This document shows, in pieces, positions 36,574 to 39,700 of a stretch of DNA of 39,700 nt. Under the pieces are notes generated by a model. The model did not search any database. It worked only from the letters and a program-made list of their open reading frames with translations, and was not told the origin of the DNA. The position numbers and the translations under genes were made by a program. Positions within the stretch are counted from its first letter, which is position 1; every line of letters starts with the position of its first letter. The stretch spans positions 1 through 39,700 of the forward strand of contig RECY01000018.1 in the NCBI GenBank assembly GCA_007693785.1, written 5' to 3'. Source of the DNA: Phycisphaerales bacterium (GTDB lineage: Bacteria > Planctomycetota > Phycisphaerae > Phycisphaerales > UBA1924).

Positions 36574-37006
36574 CCGGCTCCCCGTCGCTGCCCAACGATC
36601 CCGCGCCCGATCCCCCCGAACCGGTGCTTCCGGAGGGGGCTGACGCCGCTTTGGACGCCCGGACGCGGGTTTCGAGCGTCTGGACGAAGACCTCCAGCCG
36701 ATCCACGCGGCTGCCGAGGGTTTCCAGTGTATTGGCCATCGCCCCCAGAAGCTCGCCCGGGTCGGCCCGCTTCAGGGCGTGGCTGGTCGCGTCGGCGACA
36801 CGCATCGGCCCGCGCCCGGTGAGGAGCCAGTCCCCGCTGATCCCGAGGGCCGCGCAGAACGCGGAGAGAAACTCCGCGCTCGGCGACTGCCCCTGCATGT
36901 ACCGACGGCATGTCTCCGCGTTGGTCTCGGTCAGCTCCGCGAGCGCGCGGTACGACCGATCCCCGGCGGCGACTTCCAAACGCTCATGCAACGGGCTCTG
37001 CGACAC
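36479..37006 (-). CDS. Small helix-turn-helix regulator with C-terminal coiled coil
   Basis: A 175-residue protein. Residues 1-62 look like a phage CI-type or Cro-like helix-turn-helix: YRALAELTETNAETCRRYMQ followed by AEFLSAFCAALGISGDWLLTG and RGPM, the GDWLLTGRGPM ending being typical of that group. A helical stretch (about 78-110, LLGAMANTLETLGSRVDRLE) could form a coiled-coil dimer, followed by a Gly/Ser-rich linker and a short basic tail. GTG at 37006 is preferred; a GTG two codons earlier abuts TAGGAT. That TAGGAT reads either as a leaderless -10 box or as an AGGA ribosome site. The last 95 nt overlap the next gene. Confidence 0.75.
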   Translation of the reverse strand: MSQSPLHERLEVAAGDRSYRALAELTETNAETCRRYMQGQSPSAEFLSAFCAALGISGDWLLTGRGPMRVADATSHALKRADPGELLGAMANTLETLGSRVDRLEVFVQTLETRVRASKAASAPSGSTGSGGSGAGSLGSDGEPDGRAVQSDVAARGRIDRIARVVARRPPPPAD

Positions 37007-37012
37007 GGGCAC

Positions 37013-37018
37013 ATCCTA
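37013..37018 (-). promoter_or_regulatory. Candidate -10 box (TAGGAT) of the HTH regulator gene
   Basis: Minus strand GGTTAGGATGTGCCC, 6 nt before the chosen GTG start. A TTGTCG lies 19 nt further upstream as a possible -35. The alternative reading is an AGGA ribosome site. Confidence 0.3.
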
Positions 37019-37100
37019 ACCAGAGCCAACAACAAGGCGACAACAAACGCCGCCAATCCGCATCATTTTCGCACGAGCACGCGATCTCGGCACAACCCCG

Positions 37101-37114
37101 TGCGGCACGCCGCA
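37101..37114. other. Palindrome TGCGGC-AC-GCCGCA
   Basis: Six-base arms around 2 nt, in the 147-nt spacer between recG and the HTH regulator gene, 13 nt from the second palindrome. Could be part of the recG 3' end or of a regulator site. Confidence 0.3.
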
Positions 37115-37127
37115 TAAAGACACACGT

Positions 37128-37143
37128 TTGTGGATATCCACAA
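37128..37143. promoter_or_regulatory. 16-bp perfect palindrome TTGTGGATATCCACAA
   Basis: Located 10 nt after the recG stop and about 120 nt upstream of the HTH regulator start. It may be an operator for that regulator. Read as RNA it is a 6-bp stem with an ATAT loop followed by a weakly T-rich stretch, so it could alternatively end recG transcription. Each half (ATATCCACA) is one base from the DnaA box TTATCCACA, but no other origin features are present. Confidence 0.45.
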
Positions 37144-37153
37144 CGCGGCGCGA

Positions 37154-39256
37154 TCAGCCCACGTCCGCCAGCCCCAGCCCTTCGCCGTGGCGCTTCAGCA
37201 CGCGGTCGCGCACCAGGCGCTCGCTCGCGCTGTCCAGCGTGGGGGAGCGGGCGATCCAGGCCTTCGCGTCCCGCCGGGCGAGTTCGAGCAGGTCGCGGTG
37301 CTTGAGCGGGTCGGCGTGGAGCATCGTGCTCGCGCCGGACTGCTTGGCCCCGAAGACCTCGCCCGCGCCGCGGATCTCGAGGTCCGTCTCCGCGAGGCGG
37401 AAGCCGTCGCTGGTCGCGACGAGGGCCCCGAGCCGCTGGGCGGCGGCCTCGGTCTTCGCCTCGCCCACCAGCAGGCAGACGCCCCCCTTGCGACCGCGCC
37501 CCACGCGACCGCGGAGCTGGTGGAGCTGGGCCAGCCCGAACCGCTCGGCCCCTTCCACGACCATCACCGTCGCGTTCGGCACGTCCACGCCGACCTCGAT
37601 CACCGTCGTCGCGACCAGCGCGTGCGACGCGCCCGCGCGGAAGCGAGCCATCACCGCGTCGCGCTCGTCCTTCTTCAGCCGCCCGTGGACGGCCTCCACC
37701 TCCAGCCCGCGCAGAGGGCCCGCGCGGAGCTCCTCCACCAGCGCATTGACACCCGCGAACTCCTCGGCCTCGATCGAGGGCGCGACGACGAACGCCTGCT
37801 CCCCGCGTTCTAATCGACGCCGCACAAAGGCGTAGACGCGTTCGCGCTCGGTGGGCAGGACCGCGCGCGTGCGCACGGGGCGTCGCCCGGGGGGGAGGCG
37901 GTCGATGGTGGAGACGTCGAGGTCGCCGAAGATGGTGATGCCGAGCGTGCGCGGGATGGGGGTTGCGGTCATGACGAGGGTGTGGGGGACGACCTCGCGT
38001 CCGTCGGGGCTGGCGGCGGCGCGCCCGCGGAGCACGCCGCGCTGGTGGACGCCGAAGCGGTGCTGCTCGTCGATGACGGCGACGCCGAGGGATCGGAAAC
38101 GGACGCTGTCGGTCAGCAGCGCGTGCGTGCCGATGACCAGGTCGGCCTCGCCCGCGGCGATCCGTTCGAGCAGGGCCGTGCGCGCGCTCGCGGTGAGTGC
38201 GCCCGTCAGCAGCGCGGTGCGGACCTTGGAACCCTCGAGCATCGCCTCGATCGAGCTCATGTGCTGCTCGGCGAGGATCGCGGTGGGGGCGAGCAGGGCG
38301 GCCTGGTGCCCGCTTGCGACTGCGAGGAGCATCGCGTAGAGCGCGACGGCCGTCTTCCCGCTCCCGACGTCGCCCTGCACGAGGCGGTTGGTGGGGCGCG
38401 TCTGGGCAAGGTCGGCGGCGATCTCGCGCACGACGCGGTCCTGCGCGGGCGTGAGCGCAAAGGGCATGCGCTCGCGGATGCGGGCGTCGATCACGGGCCC
38501 GGTCTCGAGCGCGGGTGCGACGCAGCGCTCGCGGAGGTGGGCGCGGCGCATCTGCACGCCGAACTGGAGCAGGAGCAGGTCGTCGTACGCCAGTCGCCGC
38601 CGGGCGGCCCGCACTTCATCCTCGCTCTGCGGGGCGTGGAGCATCCGGTAGGCCTCGTGCAGCGCCGGGAGCGCGCGCTCGTGCCGATAGGGCTCGGGCA
38701 GGTGGTCCTCGATCAGCGCGAGCCCGGGGGCGAGCACGACGTCGATTGCACGTTCGACGTCGCGGCTCGTCACGCCCTCGGTCGCGGGGTAGACCGGGCG
38801 GAGGCGCTCGTCGCGCGCGTTCGGCTCGTCGTCCTCGCCTTCGGGCTCCAGGATCTCGAAGGTGGGGTTGGCGATCTGGAGTCCGGGGCCGCGGCGTTTG
38901 GCGGTGCCCTGCACCCGCAACCGGTGCCCGGCGTGGATCTTCTTCGCAAGGTACGTCTGGTTGAAGAAGACCAAGTCGAGGCGTCCGGAGTCGTCGCACA
39001 GCACGGCCTCGAACCGCCTGCCGCGACCGCTTCCCGCGACGCGCGTCGCCGTCACCTCGCCGCGCGCGCTCACGACCGAGCCCTCGGCGAGCTCCGCGAT
39101 CGGGGCCTCGGCCTCCTCGAACGCGTGACGCATCGGGACGTGCGCGAGCAGCCCCCCGACCTGGCGGAGCCCGAGCTGCGCCATCTTGCGGCTCAGCCCC
39201 GCGGGGAGCACCTCCGCCAGCGGCGTCCGCAGCGTCCACGTCGAAGCATCGCTCAC
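37154..39256 (-). CDS. recG: ATP-dependent DNA helicase RecG
   Basis: A 700-residue branch-migration helicase that reverses stalled forks and processes recombination intermediates. It has the N-terminal wedge/OB region (VVSARGEVTATRVAG, LDLVFFNQTYLAKKI), Walker A VQGDVGSGKTAVALYA, the RecG-specific DEQHRFGVHQRG (motif II), MTATPIPRTLGIT (motif III) and motifs IV-VI including VATTVIEVGVDVPNAT and LHQLRGRVGRG. Length is typical. GTG at 39256 overlaps the DUF971 gene's stop by 4 nt (GTGA) and has no Shine-Dalgarno, so translation is likely coupled. Confidence 0.95.
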   Translation of the reverse strand: MSDASTWTLRTPLAEVLPAGLSRKMAQLGLRQVGGLLAHVPMRHAFEEAEAPIAELAEGSVVSARGEVTATRVAGSGRGRRFEAVLCDDSGRLDLVFFNQTYLAKKIHAGHRLRVQGTAKRRGPGLQIANPTFEILEPEGEDDEPNARDERLRPVYPATEGVTSRDVERAIDVVLAPGLALIEDHLPEPYRHERALPALHEAYRMLHAPQSEDEVRAARRRLAYDDLLLLQFGVQMRRAHLRERCVAPALETGPVIDARIRERMPFALTPAQDRVVREIAADLAQTRPTNRLVQGDVGSGKTAVALYAMLLAVASGHQAALLAPTAILAEQHMSSIEAMLEGSKVRTALLTGALTASARTALLERIAAGEADLVIGTHALLTDSVRFRSLGVAVIDEQHRFGVHQRGVLRGRAAASPDGREVVPHTLVMTATPIPRTLGITIFGDLDVSTIDRLPPGRRPVRTRAVLPTERERVYAFVRRRLERGEQAFVVAPSIEAEEFAGVNALVEELRAGPLRGLEVEAVHGRLKKDERDAVMARFRAGASHALVATTVIEVGVDVPNATVMVVEGAERFGLAQLHQLRGRVGRGRKGGVCLLVGEAKTEAAAQRLGALVATSDGFRLAETDLEIRGAGEVFGAKQSGASTMLHADPLKHRDLLELARRDAKAWIARSPTLDSASERLVRDRVLKRHGEGLGLADVG

Positions 39257-39624
39257 GGGCCCGGCCCCGGGTCGGTGTCCGGCGCGGTCGGGGGCAAGGG
39301 CTGGCCGGGGTCGATCTCGCGCAGGTACGTCCACGAATAGATCCCCGTCGAGTGCCCGTCGCTAAAGACGAGCTTGATCGCGTAGTTGCCCACAAGCTCG
39401 GCGTCGGTGATCGTCAGCTCACCCCCGGCGTTGGGCGACTTATTCGAGGGCAGCACCGTCAGCGGGTTCTTGTCCATCTCCTCGCGGAGCTGACGCATGT
39501 CCGCGCTCGGCGACATCTTGCGCAGGTAGCGGACGGTGTAGTAACTCCCTGACCCGTCGGCCCACTGCACCGTCAGTCCGCGGTCCTTCTTGAGGTCCAG
39601 GTGCTGGGGGTGATGGGCGTGCAT
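39253..39624 (-). CDS. DUF971 domain protein
   Basis: A 123-residue protein of the DUF971 family, related to the N-terminal domain of gamma-butyrobetaine hydroxylase. Family features are LTVQWADGSGSYYTVRYLRK near the N-terminus and VGNYAIKLVFSDGHSTGIY with SWTYLREI near the C-terminus; the end is Pro-rich. Some members are linked to Fe-S or Mrp/ApbC proteins, but no such gene is seen here. ATG at 39624 has GGAG 6 nt upstream; the open frame further upstream is low-complexity. It is translationally coupled to recG. The 76 nt up to the window end hold nothing I can identify. Confidence 0.85.
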   Translation of the reverse strand: MHAHHPQHLDLKKDRGLTVQWADGSGSYYTVRYLRKMSPSADMRQLREEMDKNPLTVLPSNKSPNAGGELTITDAELVGNYAIKLVFSDGHSTGIYSWTYLREIDPGQPLPPTAPDTDPGPGP

Positions 39625-39700
39625 GGGAGGCTCCGGCGAGGGGGTGGAACGATAGGGGGAGGAGGGAGGAGGCACTCGGCATTGGGCACGAGGCACTAGG

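Noticed and set aside
37128-37143. Replication origin based on DnaA-like half-sites
   Set aside because: Only one imperfect palindromic pair, no cluster of boxes, no AT-rich unwinding element and no dnaA/dnaN nearby.

Overview
The window is a GC-rich (roughly two-thirds G+C), gene-dense bacterial chromosome segment. It most likely comes from a planctomycete, probably of the Phycisphaerae lineage. The evidence is an alternative complex III (ACIII) cluster joined to a caa3 oxidase cluster, a DUF1800/DUF1501 pair, a Minf_1886-family protein (a family associated with Planctomycetes and Verrucomicrobia), and ResB/CcsA cytochrome c maturation. The lineage is an inference from gene content; no rRNA or tRNA gene is visible.

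Layout. 1-5.7 kb: the start of enolase (cut by the window edge), a divergent PhoU-like protein, a class V aminotransferase/cysteine desulfurase, and a DUF1800-DUF1501 operon. 5.9-7.5 kb: heme A synthase with an unusual N-terminal membrane extension, divergent from the respiratory cluster. 7.85-16.6 kb: actABCDEF, a complete quinol:cytochrome c oxidoreductase (ACIII). 16.9-23.8 kb: a small membrane protein, SCO1/SenC, coxII with a fused cytochrome c, coxI (A2 type), coxIII, coxIV with a long tail, and an unrecognised membrane-anchored protein. 23.9-28.6 kb (minus strand): an AI-2E family permease, the Minf_1886 protein, 3-methyladenine DNA glycosylase and CcsA. 28.7-31.4 kb: a very large ResB-like protein. 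31.7-33.2 kb: an amidohydrolase. 33.4-34.3 kb: an OmpA-family lipoprotein. 34.4-36.2 kb: DNA polymerase X with a PHP domain. 36.3-37.0 kb: a small helix-turn-helix regulator overlapping a 96-residue protein. 37.2-39.6 kb: RecG and a DUF971 protein.

The centre of the window is a near self-contained aerobic respiratory module. ACIII oxidises quinol and reduces c-type hemes. The caa3 oxidase accepts those electrons through its fused cytochrome c domain. CtaA makes heme A, SCO1 serves copper site assembly, and ResB/CcsA attach heme to the five-heme ActA, to ActE and to the CoxII tail. The heme O synthase (CtaB) is not in the window.

Non-coding signals may be the least described part. The hexamer TAGGAT occurs five times, as far as I can find by eye; all five are intergenic and oriented toward a gene. 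Four genes without a Shine-Dalgarno have a TANNNT box 5-7 nt before their start codon, as leaderless transcripts would. Three GTCNGACAGC sites lie between ctaA and actA. A tandem 18-bp repeat and a nested inverted repeat lie upstream of resB.
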